Assembly (NCBI GenBank): GCA_949316495.1
Contig: OX439008.1
Span: 42,397,511 to 42,461,510 of the forward strand
Source of the DNA: Amphiduros pacificus
Lineage: Eukaryota; Annelida; Polychaeta; Phyllodocida; Hesionidae
Length of the DNA: 64,000 nucleotides
Direction: 5' to 3'
Shown here: in pieces, positions 1 through 11,736 of the stretch
Layout: every line of letters starts with the position of its first letter
Numbering within the stretch: position 1 is the stretch's first letter
The notes under the pieces: generated by a model
Databases searched by the model: none
What the model saw: only the letters and a program-made list of their open reading frames with translations
What the model was told of the DNA's origin: nothing
Program-made: the position numbers and the translations under genes

Positions 1-472
1 TTGTGAGAGTGGAAGTATATATTTTACTTCCAACTTTCATACCTTATTCTTGCGCCACTTTGCCCTTCTCCCGGCCGGTAATTCCACTTTGTCCACGCGC
101 CCCAGTCCCCTAATTCACTTTAGTTACTAGTTTGCAACTTCTTTGTGTAATTTCCAGTTGAAATTCCACGTGGTTGAGGAGAAATTAGCTTTTTCTCTTC
201 AAGAAGTTGCAGACAACTTTTCAAAACATTGATTGTGATTTGTATACTTTTGTTGTCCGCACGACTTGTGTCTCGTGCGTACCCCAGGGCCTGCGCAGTA
301 CAGCTAAGATTCTACACATTTTCATAAGAAAAAGTGTGTGGTAGAGGTACTGCAGGCTCTGACAATGTTATAATTTCACCCTCACTTTTAAAAATCCGGC
401 CATTATTTTCTTTGTAAAATCCCCTTCACAATTTCTCATGCCCCAAGTTGCCCCCACTATGCAATACATAGG
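1..472. other. Non-coding leader before the HhH/TatD remnant
   Basis: I see no gene here. The stretch is moderately GC-rich compared with the rest of the window and ends in a C-rich segment just before the first open frame at 473. It may be the 5' part of the gene or element whose coding remnant follows, but no TATA box, splice site or terminal repeat can be assigned with confidence. Confidence 0.4.
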
Positions 473-1180
473 ATGTTACCTGTGGCTTGCAATGTCAACC
501 CTATTTTGACTTCTGTGTTTCAAAGTAGAAACATGGATGGCCCCTCATACCCCATCAACCTGTATACAGCAGAGGCCCTGGAATTCATGGTATTTCCAGG
601 GATTGGTAATATAGAGGCCCAAAATATTGTTTCTGAAAGGAAATACAATAGCATTGTGACAGCTGAGAGGCTGGAGGAAATCACCAGCATTCCCTCTGAA
701 CAATGGGAAGCATGGACAGCCAAGGGAATGTTGTCCTTCATAAAGCCCAAGCCCAAAAGCAGTCACAAGTCCTCACATTCCCCCCCATTCTCCAAAAACC
801 ATTCCCATAATTCCCATCATTCTTCCCGGCACTCCTCCAATCATTCCCAACGTCATTCGTCCCGTGCCCCCTCCTCTAATACCAAAAAAGATTATAAGGG
901 AAGTGGGAAAGATGCACTCACCATCATCCCAAACCTTATGTCAGTGCCCAAGGCCCCCCAAGCTGACATATCACCTATAAATCCTGCAGCCATCACTTCT
1001 GCCCTCATCACTGACCTTGAGACCTCTTCCCACTCTATTTTTGGTTATCATTCTAATTGCAACATGCCCAAATTTCCTCTAGGACCCCCATCCCCTACAC
1101 GGTCCCCCATGTCTTTGAAAATTCAGCCCTTGGTGATACATTGGCAAGTGTACATGTACCCCAACTGGGAGAAAGAGTAA
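473..1180 (+). pseudogene. Helix-hairpin-helix segment of a TatD-associated protein remnant
   Basis: This open frame codes for about 235 residues. Residues 35-75 read as a ComEA-like helix-hairpin-helix: a FPGIG hairpin, then AQNIV and a helix ending in a LEEITSIP-type turn, the pattern used for sequence-independent DNA binding. After residue 90 the protein becomes low-complexity and rich in Ser, His and Lys. It lies upstream, on the same strand, of a TatD nuclease domain (4117-4945), so the two probably belonged to one protein that bound and cut nucleic acid. The HhH call rests on motif reading alone. The unit as a whole is broken and I do not join its parts. Confidence 0.4.
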
Positions 1181-2289
1181 ATGTGTCCATCCACTTTACT
1201 CCCATACCCATCACTGACACTTCACTGAAACAAGTGAGGTTGCCAGACTCCCACACCAATAAACCAATAGGGCAATACCCCTCTGCTATATCTCACCATC
1301 CATCCTCTTCACACCCACAAATTAATCAGCAGTATCCACGTCATTCACAAGAGCCCCCTATAAATTCACCAATAATACATAACATAGCCACCCCCTTTCA
1401 TGTATCGCCTGCCGTGGGACATGGTGATACATATGTTACATCAACTGCTGCCCCAAGAATAGAGATGGCATGGATATCTTCCAACCATCGTAACCCCCCT
1501 TCTATGACCCCTTATATGCCTACAGTCCCAGAGGTACCACAAAATAGTCAGAATTCGTCTACCGTAACAGGTTCGCGAAGAATGATTAGATTTCCTCCTG
1601 GGTTCTCCGAGGCATTATCCCAGCAAATAAGACTCCCTTCATTGTCCCCCACTCAATACCCTTCAGCCCATTATACTGAACCTGAGTTTTCATCGCTCCA
1701 TGCCCTTTCAGTGCATCTCCCTCAAGTGAATGGTCCACCAAGGGCAATTCCATCACATTCATCACTTGGTGTTAAACCATTCATCCCTGTATCTCCCTCC
1801 ATGCCCATTGTGTTTGAACCCACACCCCCCACCTCACGGGTTCCACACTTCATGTCAGCCCCTTCTAACACTTCAACTCCCCAGTCTCCACCCATATCTT
1901 ATTATATACATGCCAATGAAACCACCCAAATTCCCTTTTCAAATCCTGGTGGTAGAGGTAGGTCCCACAGTGAAAAATGGAGGAGACACCCCAAGGAAAA
2001 CTCTGGTTCCCCCCATAGAGTCCGAGGACAAGCCTCTTGTAATTCTAGTCTGTCCGAGGACTCTGAGAGTGAATCTTCCGATAACTCTGATTCTTCTTGG
2101 CCCTCTGAAGAATCAGATACTTCCGGAAGTAATTCCCATACTCCATATAAAGGGCCCCGTGCAAGAAAGAGCCATCCTCATAATTTGGAGAGGATGAAAG
2201 AGCACTTGCGAGGCAAGGCTCGTGATAACAAACCGGCTCACAATCATTTGCACACCCTAAAACAAGACCCACCCCCTAATTACCATTAA
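1057..2289 (+). pseudogene. Pro/Ser-rich low-complexity open frame, middle part of the TatD-associated remnant
   Basis: A 410-residue open frame that partly overlaps the HhH frame. It is rich in Pro, Ser, His and Thr with no globular domain. Near its end comes an acidic Ser/Asp/Glu stretch (about residues 325-350), followed by a basic Lys/Arg/His tail. Such composition is typical of a disordered linker. Its length and position between the HhH segment and the TatD domain suggest it was the linker of the same protein. No homologue is recognised and translation in the living animal is doubtful. Confidence 0.3.
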
Positions 2290-3600
2290 TTTTCCCTATT
2301 CCGTACCAATTAGAGGGATGAAGGGGGACCCAAAGCAGACATCATGGTAGACTCAAAATCTGTCATGATCATCACATACCCCTTTGGGTCCAAAGAAAAC
2401 ATCAAGTCCTTGACCTCGATGAGCTCATTCCTGATATCAGGGATGATGAGGAAATCGATTTGATAACTGATTGTCCTTGCAGAGCATGGTCTCTACGGGG
2501 ACGAACCCCTTCTATTTGGCCTGGAATATGAACCACTTGATTAAAGGGATTAAGCACCGATTTTGACAAAACACATTTATAATTTTTATTTTGATGTCTA
2601 TTTTCTATTTTATAGATGCATCTCAATGTTTGCCTGTTAATTCTATTTTAACTAGACCCAAATCTGTTGCCCCTTTGGGAAAGCACACTTCTTTCTTGGC
2701 GTCATTTTTGTGTGGAGTGTGACTATACAGGCACTGAAGGGTAAAATGATGTCACAATAGTATGGCAATATGCTTATGACGTCATCAAAGTTACTGTCCT
2801 TTGAATAGTGCCAAAATGACGTCAGGCAGTGCTGCCCTGCTTTGGGCCTCAATTGAGGTCTGGCAAAGTTCACACTACCTGTATTTACCCATCTCATGCA
2901 ACTTATGGCTCAGACAGACCTGTGCTGTAAGTATCTTGTAGTAACTTATACTATTAATCTATTATAATTTTAATTTGTCATAATTTTTATATGTGGCTAA
3001 GCTTTCAGTTTCACCAAATTGTAGAATTGATGCTTAATACCTTGAAGCTTTATTTGGAATGTCCCAAGTAGAGGAAGATGAAATGCTCCTGTCCATGCCC
3101 TCAAGGGAACCGGATGATTCTATTCGGCTCCCCCTATAATACATGTCCCTCGACGCTGACAACGTTGAATGCCTAAATGTCTGGAAGATTATGAGGTATC
3201 TCATGATTAACCAGATATTTATTGATAAACTCATCAAGAGCAGCAACACCTCCTGTGGTGGTAAGACCACCACAGGCAACCCATGGAATCTTGCTGAGAC
3301 CCGTAATAAAACAATTAAAAAGAGTAAGGCAGGGAGGAAGGGAATGATCCCAAAAGAAGATGGTTGAGAACCACTCGTCCCGGGTCATTCCTTCCCTGTC
3401 ATCTCTTAATGTTGCCCCTACCCCTAAGCTGAAGAATTCTTTTCTTCAGTTCCCACCCCTTCCCCACAAAGTAACTACCCCTGCCCCCACACCTTGTGTT
3501 AGAAATGCCCAGTTGACTCAGAGACACCCCAACTGATAAAAATAGAAGCCAACCATGGAGAAAAAGAGTAAAGCCTGAGACCCTTTCTCCCACAGAAGTT
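2290..3600. other. Decayed, intron-like stretch between linker and TatD parts
   Basis: Short open segments appear, for example an acidic one near 2415-2480, but no frame stays open and no domain is recognisable. The base composition changes from C-rich near 2300 to T-rich near 2550-3020, as if an intron or an insertion begins. I see no tandem repeat or RNA gene. Confidence 0.3.
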
Positions 3601-4945
3601 GCGACCCTTTTTCAAGGCAACAATCTTGTCACCCTCCAAGATAGCATCTGCCAGCAATTGGCTCTTGCTAAATTGGGGGATAAAGGGAAGCTTCCCGCAT
3701 TGTGGGACCATCAATGGCTTCTCACAGACTTGGCCCGAGGAGTGAGAACAAACAGTATGGGTCTGGAATATCCAGAGAGTGTGGCTGCTGCAGCAAAACC
3801 TGCTCTGGATGGCATGGACTCAACTGAAGTTCCCCTCCCCTCCTCATCTCCCAAAAGTCTCACTCCTGCTGGTTCTTCCACAGTTCCTTCCCTGTCCCTA
3901 TTTCTATTGGGAGCTCTGTACCCTGGGAGTGAGGGCCACTGGGTGGAATGATATACCTGTCATGCCGCCCCATGGACCCGGTGCCCTCACGTACTGGAGG
4001 AACCTGATCGAGTTGATCAGACCTCTTCCCCCTCCTCTCCGGGAAAGGATACGCACCGTTGACAGCAAGGTCTGTCTCCGGCAGCAGCTTTTCCCTGCCC
4101 CCTATCCTCTTCCTTTCCGCCTGGTGACGGTGGATTCCCACTGTCATCTTGACTTAACTTCAAAGGCGCATAAGAGTGATTACCTCTGCTCACTCTTAGT
4201 CCTTGCAGGTCAGGCAGATATTGGACTCCAGCATCTGGTGACAAACTTTGTCTTTCCAGAATACTGGTGTCAGATTCCTGCACTGACCTCCTCCCCCTTT
4301 CTTTCCATGGCCCATACCATTGGAATTCATCCCCATGATGCCTCTCGTCACATTTAGCTCAAAACCTTTGATGAGCTCACACAGCTGGTACATGATCCTA
4401 GCTGCTGTGGAATCTGAGAGATTGGGTTGGATTATCACGGTCACCCCCGTGATCGCGAGAGGGACAGAAAAGCCATTTAGAGACCTTCATGGAACTGGCC
4501 TCCCAAATTGGAAGGTCATTTGTCATTCACTGCCACCCATGTGATGGTGAAAATCTGCACACCATCATCTCTGATTGAAGCGCCATGTCCAAACACCCAC
4601 AAAATTCATGTTCACTGTTTTTCGGGGGGGGGACCCTCAGAGCTCCAAATCTGGATGAACGTTGTTCCAAAATGTTCTTTTGGCATATCTGCCTCCATTC
4701 TCAGAGAGAAGGACCCAAATAAACGGGCACTCTCTGAGAAGGCTATTTTGTCTATCTCTTTGGAGCGCATTCTCCTTGAGTCTGACGCTCACCATCTCAA
4801 TCCTCCCCATTTCCCCAGCCCAAACCATCCTTGGACTCTTGTCTGTATAGCCGACTGGATGAGCCAGCTTCTCCACACCGGTCGCTCTATGATCCTGGAG
4901 ATAACCCGGCATAATGCCTGCTCCTTTTATCAGTTGGCTAACTAA
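3600..4945 (+). pseudogene. TatD-family metal-dependent nuclease domain (TATDN2-like), broken
   Basis: TatD enzymes are metal-dependent DNases/exonucleases with a TIM-barrel fold. Visible motifs are the first metal-binding H-x-H in VDSHCHLD (about 4128-4151), a GIHPHDA segment (about 4319-4340), a IHVHCFSGG-like segment (about 4600-4630), and the late metal-ligand block LLESDAHHLNPP (about 4772-4810) followed by NHPW. A C-terminal helix with NACSFYQLAN, matching the NA..LF end of the family, closes the frame at 4945. Family members usually have about 260 residues for this barrel, and all of its main blocks are present here in order. Several breaks separate them, so this copy is not functional. 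TATDN2-like genes are known to be multi-copy in bivalves. Whether it is a host pseudogene or cargo of a mobile element is open. Confidence 0.65.
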
Positions 4946-4949
4946 GAAT

Positions 4950-5446
4950 TCTCCTATATATATAAATATATATACATATGATTTTTTGTAGGGGTCGCTA
5001 AGTGTTGACTCCTTTCCAAATTTAATTCTGAAAATAAAAGAATGAAACATAATGTATGTCTTTCTGGTATATTTTTATTTCGCAGGCACGGCCCTGCTAA
5101 AATAAAATATTCTTTGACCAATAGATAGACATTCATCCGCTGAGAGCCGGGATCACTGCTGCTGAGAGTAGCTGTTTGTTATTTATGTTGGTAAGCTCAA
5201 CAACTTTTTAATTTCATTTATGAGTCCTGAGTTGTGGGGGGCCCTAAAAAAAAAAAATAAATAAATAAATAAATAAGGAAGGGAATATTATAAATTTTAT
5301 TAAAATTTAAAAATTTTGGTTTAACTTCTGACCCCTTGTTCCCGCTGTGGCCCACTTTCCTCTTGTAAACATCTGGCCCATTGTCCCCTTCTCTCAATGT
5401 ATTCCCCCCCTTTCCCCCCTCTTAAAAAATAAAATGGGGAAGAGTG
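4950..5446. other. AT-rich spacer with poly-A/AAAT microsatellite
   Basis: No gene is visible. There is an AT dinucleotide run near 4955-4980 and an A-run followed by (AAAT)n at about 5247-5275. The stretch then becomes pyrimidine-rich and ends in a short purine tract at about 5430-5446. Confidence 0.5.
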
Positions 5447-5763
5447 TTGTGGCCAGGGGTTAATCCAGTTGATCTTCATGCATCAATGCCCTGGCCAATC
5501 ACCTCCCTCCAATATTCCTACGCCGGGCCAGGCGGGAAATCCAAAGCTGAGGCCAGACAGATGATCTCTGGACCCCGAACAAGGAAGAACCTTTTGAACA
5601 GGTAGGTTTTAAATAGATTTTAACTAGTGTTAAGATTGGTGTGACTTTAATAAATAAGAGTCACATCAAGGTAGTATACGATTCTACCTCGCCATGCAGA
5701 GTAAGAACTTTGCCAATATATCACAAAACTATCGCAAGCCACTAAGCAACCACTAAGCAACCT

Positions 5764-6241
5764 GTCACTTGGTTATGTGAACAATATTTCTCCCGCGGGA
5801 AATATTGGAAATCAAGTTTCGGAACATTTCTTCTATTTTTTTTTTATTTGATATATTAGAAATATACAAATATCTGTGACTGGGTTAAGCTAACCATATT
5901 TCTCGTGCGGGAAATATTGGAAACCAAGTCTCAGAACATTTCTCTGAATGTTTTGCTAACCACACCTTTAAATTATCAGTTAAGATATAAGATAGATTAT
6001 AAATTAGTATTTTTTGTGTGGGGAATGCTACCTATCTTATTTTCAACAAAAAAATAAAAATAAATTCTGCAAATTTTTCAGAAATTATTAGTCTATATAT
6101 AAGATAGAATTAGTATATCTCGTGTGGGAAGTACTATCTATCTTATTTATAAATAACTATACATTGTGATATATACGTGTAACACCTGATAATTAATCTA
6201 ATATTATTTCTCGTGTGCGGAGTGCTAATATCAAGTGTCAC
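5764..6241 (+). repeat. Series of five long hairpins with a conserved apex, about 91-112 bp apart
   Basis: Five imperfect inverted repeats follow each other, with apices starting near 5787, 5899, 6010, 6116 and 6207. The apex stays close to TTTCTCGTGTGGGAA, while the flanking stems change and remain paired: AATATTTC/GAAATATT in the first two, TAGTATT/AATGCTA in the third, TAGTAT/GTACTA in the fourth and ATATTA/TAATAT in the fifth. Outer stems add ATAAGATAG/CTATCTTAT in the third and fourth, and a long GTAACACCTGATA-type arm paired with TATCAAGTGTCAC in the fifth. Constant apex plus compensating stems suggests an RNA or single-stranded DNA structure under constraint. Confidence 0.6.
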
Positions 6242-7128
6242 ATCAATAGTATAAATAGAAATATAAAACAAATCTTATTTGACACTAAGCTATATGAGCA
6301 CACAAACATTGAACTTAAAGAAAGAAATCTCTTGTTTGCAAACTATAATACAAGGTTAAAAATAGAATTTATAGAACATACATAATTTTTTCCGTTGTAT
6401 ACGTGTTACAGACTATAAATGGCTACGACTGAGCAAATCTAGACGATGGAGGTGAAACAGAATGACGACTCCACCGCTCATGAAGTGACTGCGACTCAGA
6501 CATGCCAGCAGAAGGCAACTGCGCCGAAGAAAATCATAACACTTGCAAAAATGAACGATAAACTGAAATTGCATTGAATCTTTGAAGGATGAATTGAACA
6601 CTCTTAAAGTAGAATGGGATGTAAAAAAACACAAATAGATGATTTACTAGTTGATGAGAATAAATGTTCAGATGAATGCAAGCCGTAGATTCAGTTTTTG
6701 AGGGAGAAAGTTACTAAGGACTTGAATCAGAGGCTAAGGACTCTGAGATAGCTGGGCTACATGAAAAGATAATTTTTGAGAGAAACACCAATGAAAACCA
6801 AACAAATATCAAAATGTACAACCATTAAATGCCCCCACTGCTCCTCTTGCTCCACCATTGAAACCTAGAGTTCCTATCATGGCTGAGCAGGAAAATAGCA
6901 GTTGTATAGAAGAATATAATGAGCAGGACAAATGTGAAATAGTGCCAGCACTTTGAATTTAAGAAAGCCTTTAATATGAAGGAAACATTTGCTTAGCTTA
7001 GGGAATTCCACATTATTGTTCTAATGCTTGGAGCTTTTGACATTATTCAGGACAGGGGTATTAGTACATTATGTAAATCAATCGAGAATATTGTGGAAAC
7101 TTTGGCAAAATATACTCTCACGAAAATT

Positions 7129-7586
7129 TAGTGTTCTCCAATCACCAATCGGCAAAGCCCAGATAGGTGATCTGGAGGGGTTTGTCGAACGTCCAAGGTC
7201 TCTACCAATTTCAACCAAAGAAAAGTTTGGTGGAATTGTTAGAGCTCAAGTGAAGTAAAAAGTTGCCAGCTGCAAAAACTGAGGTAAACACGTTTAAACG
7301 TCAAATTGAACCCGTTTCAACTGTCGTTAAAACGGGTTTGACTCGGATTTTGCAGCTGGCGACTGATATCAAATATTTATATTTGCTTTATTTTATGCTA
7401 TCTGAAGAATTATCAAGCTTTTTGGGGAGATCTTAGATACAATCAAACATAAAATATGAATTTTCACTGAAATAGTTGGATATTTAAAAAATCTCATGCA
7501 AAGGAGATTTTACAGAAAAATGAAAAAACTCAAACCTCTCCAGATCACCTATTTGGGCTTTGCCGATGGGTGATTGGAGAACACTA
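7129..7586. mobile_element. Non-autonomous TIR DNA transposon (MITE) with 10-bp target duplication
   Basis: The element starts TAGTGTTCTCCAATCACC and ends with the exact reverse complement. The terminal inverted repeats run about 56 bp with only a few differences. It is flanked on both sides by CACGAAAATT (7119-7128 and 7587-7596), a perfect 10-bp target-site duplication. A second internal inverted repeat (GTTGCCAGCTGCAAAA near 7261, its partner near 7350-7366) makes the middle a hairpin. There is no coding capacity. A 9-11 bp duplication with long TIRs is typical of Mutator-like elements, but that class call is inference. It sits inside the older remnant at 5447-8040, so it inserted later. 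Confidence 0.85.
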
Positions 7587-8040
7587 CACGAAAATTATAC
7601 TGTGTACCCCACCACCATTTACTTCTTTTCATGGCTGCCAGGCAATCCTATTAAATACTCTAAAGCTGAAATAAATAAAAAATTTGACTTTTGTAAATAC
7701 TAGAGATATCTTTGACAAATATTTAAGACACGAGTACATTATTGGAGGTTCTGACAGGTTAACTGAGAATGGAGCAAAGACAAAGAAATTATTAGCAAAA
7801 TATAATCAGATTTGACCATTAATTTGAAGGATTTCCCTGAAGCCAAGAAGTCACAAGTTGAGGCTGCTAAAACATCTACCAATCAAGAGAGTGTATCTGT
7901 TCCTAGTCATAAGATGTACAGGGGTCAAACCCAGAATGACCTAATCTGGGCTCTGGATAAGGACTATGTGCATATAATGAGGGACGTGCCCAATGAAAAA
8001 ATGGGTCTGGCCAATGGAGAAGCTGGGGGAAAATGTTAAG

Positions 8041-8189
8041 GCCATTCAACTTATGAGCTAAACAACCATTTAAGAATCAGCGCTATGAACAGTCTTGACT
8101 GGTATCAGCGCGATATAAATTTTAGTATAATTATTATTATTAATCAGGGCATTGAAAACTGAGCACATGAATAAATGTAGTAATCATGG
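8041..8189 (+). repeat. SINE/LINE-type 3' tail fragment
   Basis: The segment GGTATCAGCGCGATATAAAT followed by an (ATT)n-like run (about 8100-8142) resembles the 3' tails of many invertebrate SINEs and L2/CR1-like LINEs, which end in an AGCGC-TATAAAT stem and a short ATT repeat. Only the tail is seen. Confidence 0.4.
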
Positions 8190-10914
8190 ATGTATGAACC
8201 CACCAGGTTCCTCTTCCTCTATGTATGAACACACCAGGTTCCTCCTCCTCTATGTATGAACACACCAGGTTCCTCTTCCTCTATGTATGAACACATCAGG
8301 TTCCTCTTCCTCTATGTATGAACACACCAGGTTCCTCTTCCTCTATGTATGAACACACCAGGTTCCTCTTCCTCTATGTATGAACACACCAGGTTCCTCT
8401 TCCTCTATGTATGAACCCACCAGGTTCCTCTTCCTCTATGTATGAACACACCAGGTTCCTCTTCCTCTATGTATGAACACACCAGGTTCCTCTTCCTCTA
8501 TGTATGAACACACCAGGTTCCTCTTCCTCTATGTATGAACACACCAGGTTCCTCTTCCTCTATGTATGTACACACCAGGTTCCTCTTCCTCTATGTATGA
8601 ACACACCAGGTTCCTCTTCCTCTATGTATGAACACACCAGGTTCCTCTTCCTCTATGTATGAACACACCAGGTTCCTCTTCCTCTATGTATGTACACACC
8701 AGGTTCCTCTTCCTCTATGTATGAACACACCAGGTTCCTCTTCCTCTATGTATGAACACACCAGGTTCCTCTTCCTCTATGTATGAACACACCAGGTTCC
8801 TCTTCCTCTATGTATGAACACACCAGGTTCCTCTTCCTCTATGTATGAACACACCAGGTTCCTCTTCCTCTATGTATGAACACACCAGGTTCCTCTTCCT
8901 CTATGTATGAACACACCAGGTTCCTCTTCCTCTATGTATGAACACACCAGGTTCCTCTTCCTCTATGTATGAACACACCAGGTTCCTCTTCCTCTATGTA
9001 TGAACACACCAGGTTCCTCTTCCTCTATGTATGAACACACCAGGTTCCTCTTCCTCTATGTATGAACACACCAGGTTCCTCTTCCTCTATGTATGAACAC
9101 ACCAGGTTCCTCTTCCTCTATGTATGAACACACCAGGTTCCTCTTCCTCTATGTATGAACACACCAGGTTCCTCTTCCTCTATGTATGAACACACCAGGT
9201 TCCTCTTCCTCTATGTATGAACACACCAGGTTCCTCTTCCTCTATGTATGAACACACCAGGTTCCTCTTCCTCTATGTATGAACACACCAGGTTCCTCTT
9301 CCTCTATGTATGAACACACCAGGTTCCTCTTCCTCTATGTATGAACACACCAGGTTCCTCTTCCTCTATGTATGAACACACCAGGTTCCTCTTCCTCTAT
9401 GTATGAACACACCAGGTTCCTCTTCCTCTATGTATGAACACACCAGGTTCCTCTTCCTCTATGTATGAACACACCAGGTTCCTCTTCCTCTATGTATGAA
9501 CACACCAGGTTCCTCTTCCTCTATGTATGAACCCACCAGGTTCCTCTTCCTCTATGTATGAACACACCAGGTTCCTCTTCCTCTATGTATGAACACACCA
9601 GGTTCCTCTTCCTCTATGTATGAACACACCAGGTTCCTCTTCCTCTATGTATGAACCCACCAGGTTCCTCTTCCTCTATGTATGAACCCACCAGGTTCCT
9701 CTTCCTCTATGTATGAACACACCAGGTTCCTCTTCCTCTATGTATGAACACACCAGGTTCCTCTTCCTCTATGTATGAACCCACCAGGTTCCTCTTCCTG
9801 TATGTATGAACCCACCAGGTTCCTCTTCCTCTATGTATGAACACACCAGGTTCCTCCTCCTCTATGTATGAACACACCAGGTTCCTCTTCCTCTATGTAT
9901 GAACCCACCAGGTTCCTCTTCCTGTATGTATGAACCCACCAGGTTCCTCTTCCTCTATGTATGAACACACCAGGTTCCTCTTCCTCTATGTATGAACCCA
10001 CCAGGTTCCTCTTCCTCTATGTATGAACACACCAGGTTCCTCTTCCTCTATGTATGAACACACCAGGTTCCTCTTCCTCTATGTATGAACACACCAGCTT
10101 CCTCTTCCACTATGTATGAACACACCAGGTTCCTCTTCCTCTATGTATGAACACACCAGCTTCCTCTTCCACTATGTATGAACACACCAGGTTCCTCTTC
10201 CTCTATGTATGAACACACCAGGTTCCTCTTCCTCTATGTATGAACACACCAGGTTCCTCTTCCTCTATGTATGAACACACCAGCTTCCTCTTCCACTATG
10301 TATGAACACACCAGGTTCCTCTTCCTCTATGTATGAACACACCAGCTTCCTCTTCCACTATGTATGAACACACCAGGTTCCTCTTCCTCTATGTATGAAC
10401 ACACCAGGTTCCTCTTCCTCTATGTATGAACACACCAGGTTCCTCTTCCTCTATGTATGAACACACCAGGTTCCTCTTCCTCTATGTATGAACCCACCAG
10501 GTTCCTCTTCCTCTATGTATGAACACACCAGGTTCATCTTCCTCTATGTATGAACACACCAGGTTCCTCTTCCTCTATGTATGAACCCACCAGGTTCCTC
10601 TTCCTCTATGTATGAACACACCAGGTTCATCTTCCTCTATGTATGAACACACCAGGTTCCTCTTCCTCTATGTATGAACACACCAGGTTCCTCCTCCTCT
10701 ATGTATGAACCCACCAGGTTCCTCTTCCTCTATGTATGAACACACCAGGTTCCTCTTCCTCTATGTATGTACACACCGGGTTCCTCTTCCTCTATGTATG
10801 AACACACCAGGTTCCTCTTCCTCTATGTATGAACACTTCAGGTTCCTCTATGTATGAACACACCAGGTTCCTCTTCCTCTATGTATGAACACACCAGGTT
10901 CCTCTTCCTCTATG
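8190..10914. repeat. 31-bp minisatellite, about 88 copies
   Basis: A 31-bp unit beginning ATGTATGAACACACCAGG and ending in a TTCCTCTTCCTCT-type pyrimidine block repeats head to tail over 2.7 kb with very little divergence. Variants are clustered: AACCCACC units at both ends and near 9530-10010, TGTACACACC units near 8570, 8690 and 10770, and alternating CCAGCTTCCTCTTCCAC units at about 10085-10360, which hints at a two-unit higher-order repeat. One shortened unit lies near 10835-10850. The period is not a multiple of three, so it is not coding. One strand is strongly pyrimidine-rich. Confidence 0.97.
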
Positions 10915-11499
10915 CCGCTAGAGTGTGTATTAAACTGTGATATGGTGAAGCAAGTTAATAATGATTGCATCAATGAGAATAAGCATGTAACTGGAAGTGA
11001 TTTTAAGATGCATGATCGTTTTATAGAGAATCACATGAGAATAAACTTTAATAATTTTTAAAAGTGGCTTGAATGATGTCCTTTTTTCATATGGAAAAAT
11101 TAACACATTATGTCCCCGCAGTCAGAAACTACACAATAAAAGTTATGCTCAGGTACTAAAGGAAAAATACATCTATCGCTAGTCAATATGGTGGCAATAT
11201 TAATAAAAAATATTTTCATTTATTGAGCAAAAACATTGAGAAAACTCACACCATAAAAAATAAAAACATTGGTCTTAATGTGCTAAACAAAAAAATGAAC
11301 CATTATTATGATTCTCATAACAGAAATGTGAAGTACTGTTTCTTGTTAGGATGCCCTTGACCACAGATGACCCAGACGACCACGTGGTCCGGGCCATCAC
11401 GTTACTCCCTTCACATATTTCAGTCCCAAATAAACACTTAATCAGAAATTCAACAATTAAAAGAAAAACTTCCTCAAAGAATTCCAATATTCTATAAAA
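10915..11499. other. AT-rich unique sequence
   Basis: I see no gene, clear repeat or structural RNA here. A short minus-strand open frame at 11275-11487 has no recognisable domain and is probably chance. Confidence 0.5.
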
Positions 11500-11736
11500 T
11501 ATAATAAGTGGAATAAAAGGGTTCCATATCTGTTTGGTCCTTGTGGGTCAGGCAGTGGTCAGCAGTGCTGGGATCCTACATTTTAGGTAAGCTGCAGGTA
11601 CAACACAACAGGTATTGATGGTTTGAAGGTTGCAGAGGAAGGGACCAGAGACCTTTATTCTTATGCATTATATACGGAGGGTATATTTAGGGGGCAGTGC
11701 AGCATAGTAGGGAAGGCATACAATAGCATTGTTACA
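11500..11736 (-). mobile_element. LTR-like fragment of a fossil retroelement
   Basis: Read on the minus strand, a GTGGGGGAGGAA purine tract (about 11737-11748) runs straight into TGTAACA, followed by a CCGTATATAATGC TATA-like box and an AATAAAG signal. This is the order of polypurine tract, LTR start, promoter and polyadenylation signal. The far end of the LTR cannot be placed and no partner LTR or coding region was found. It is probably an old, incomplete copy. Confidence 0.35.

Larger units (their letters stand above)
5447..8040 (+). mobile_element. Possible fossil retroelement remnant (LTR-like start, structured leader, decayed coding region)
   Basis: A purine tract (about 5430-5446) is directly followed by TGTTGTGG, which looks like the border between a polypurine tract and an LTR. 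A TATA/polyadenylation-like AATAAATAA segment follows near 5649. A structured leader (5764-6241) then precedes a decayed plus-strand coding region that starts near 6419 and runs, broken, to about 8040. No protease, reverse transcriptase or integrase is recognisable, so the family cannot be named. The unit is clearly old and broken in many places. An intact TIR element (7129-7586) is inserted in it. Support is weak: a single LTR-like edge and coding decay. Confidence 0.3.

Noticed and set aside
4637-5050. Minus-strand 137-aa frame
   Set aside because: Antisense shadow of the TatD domain.
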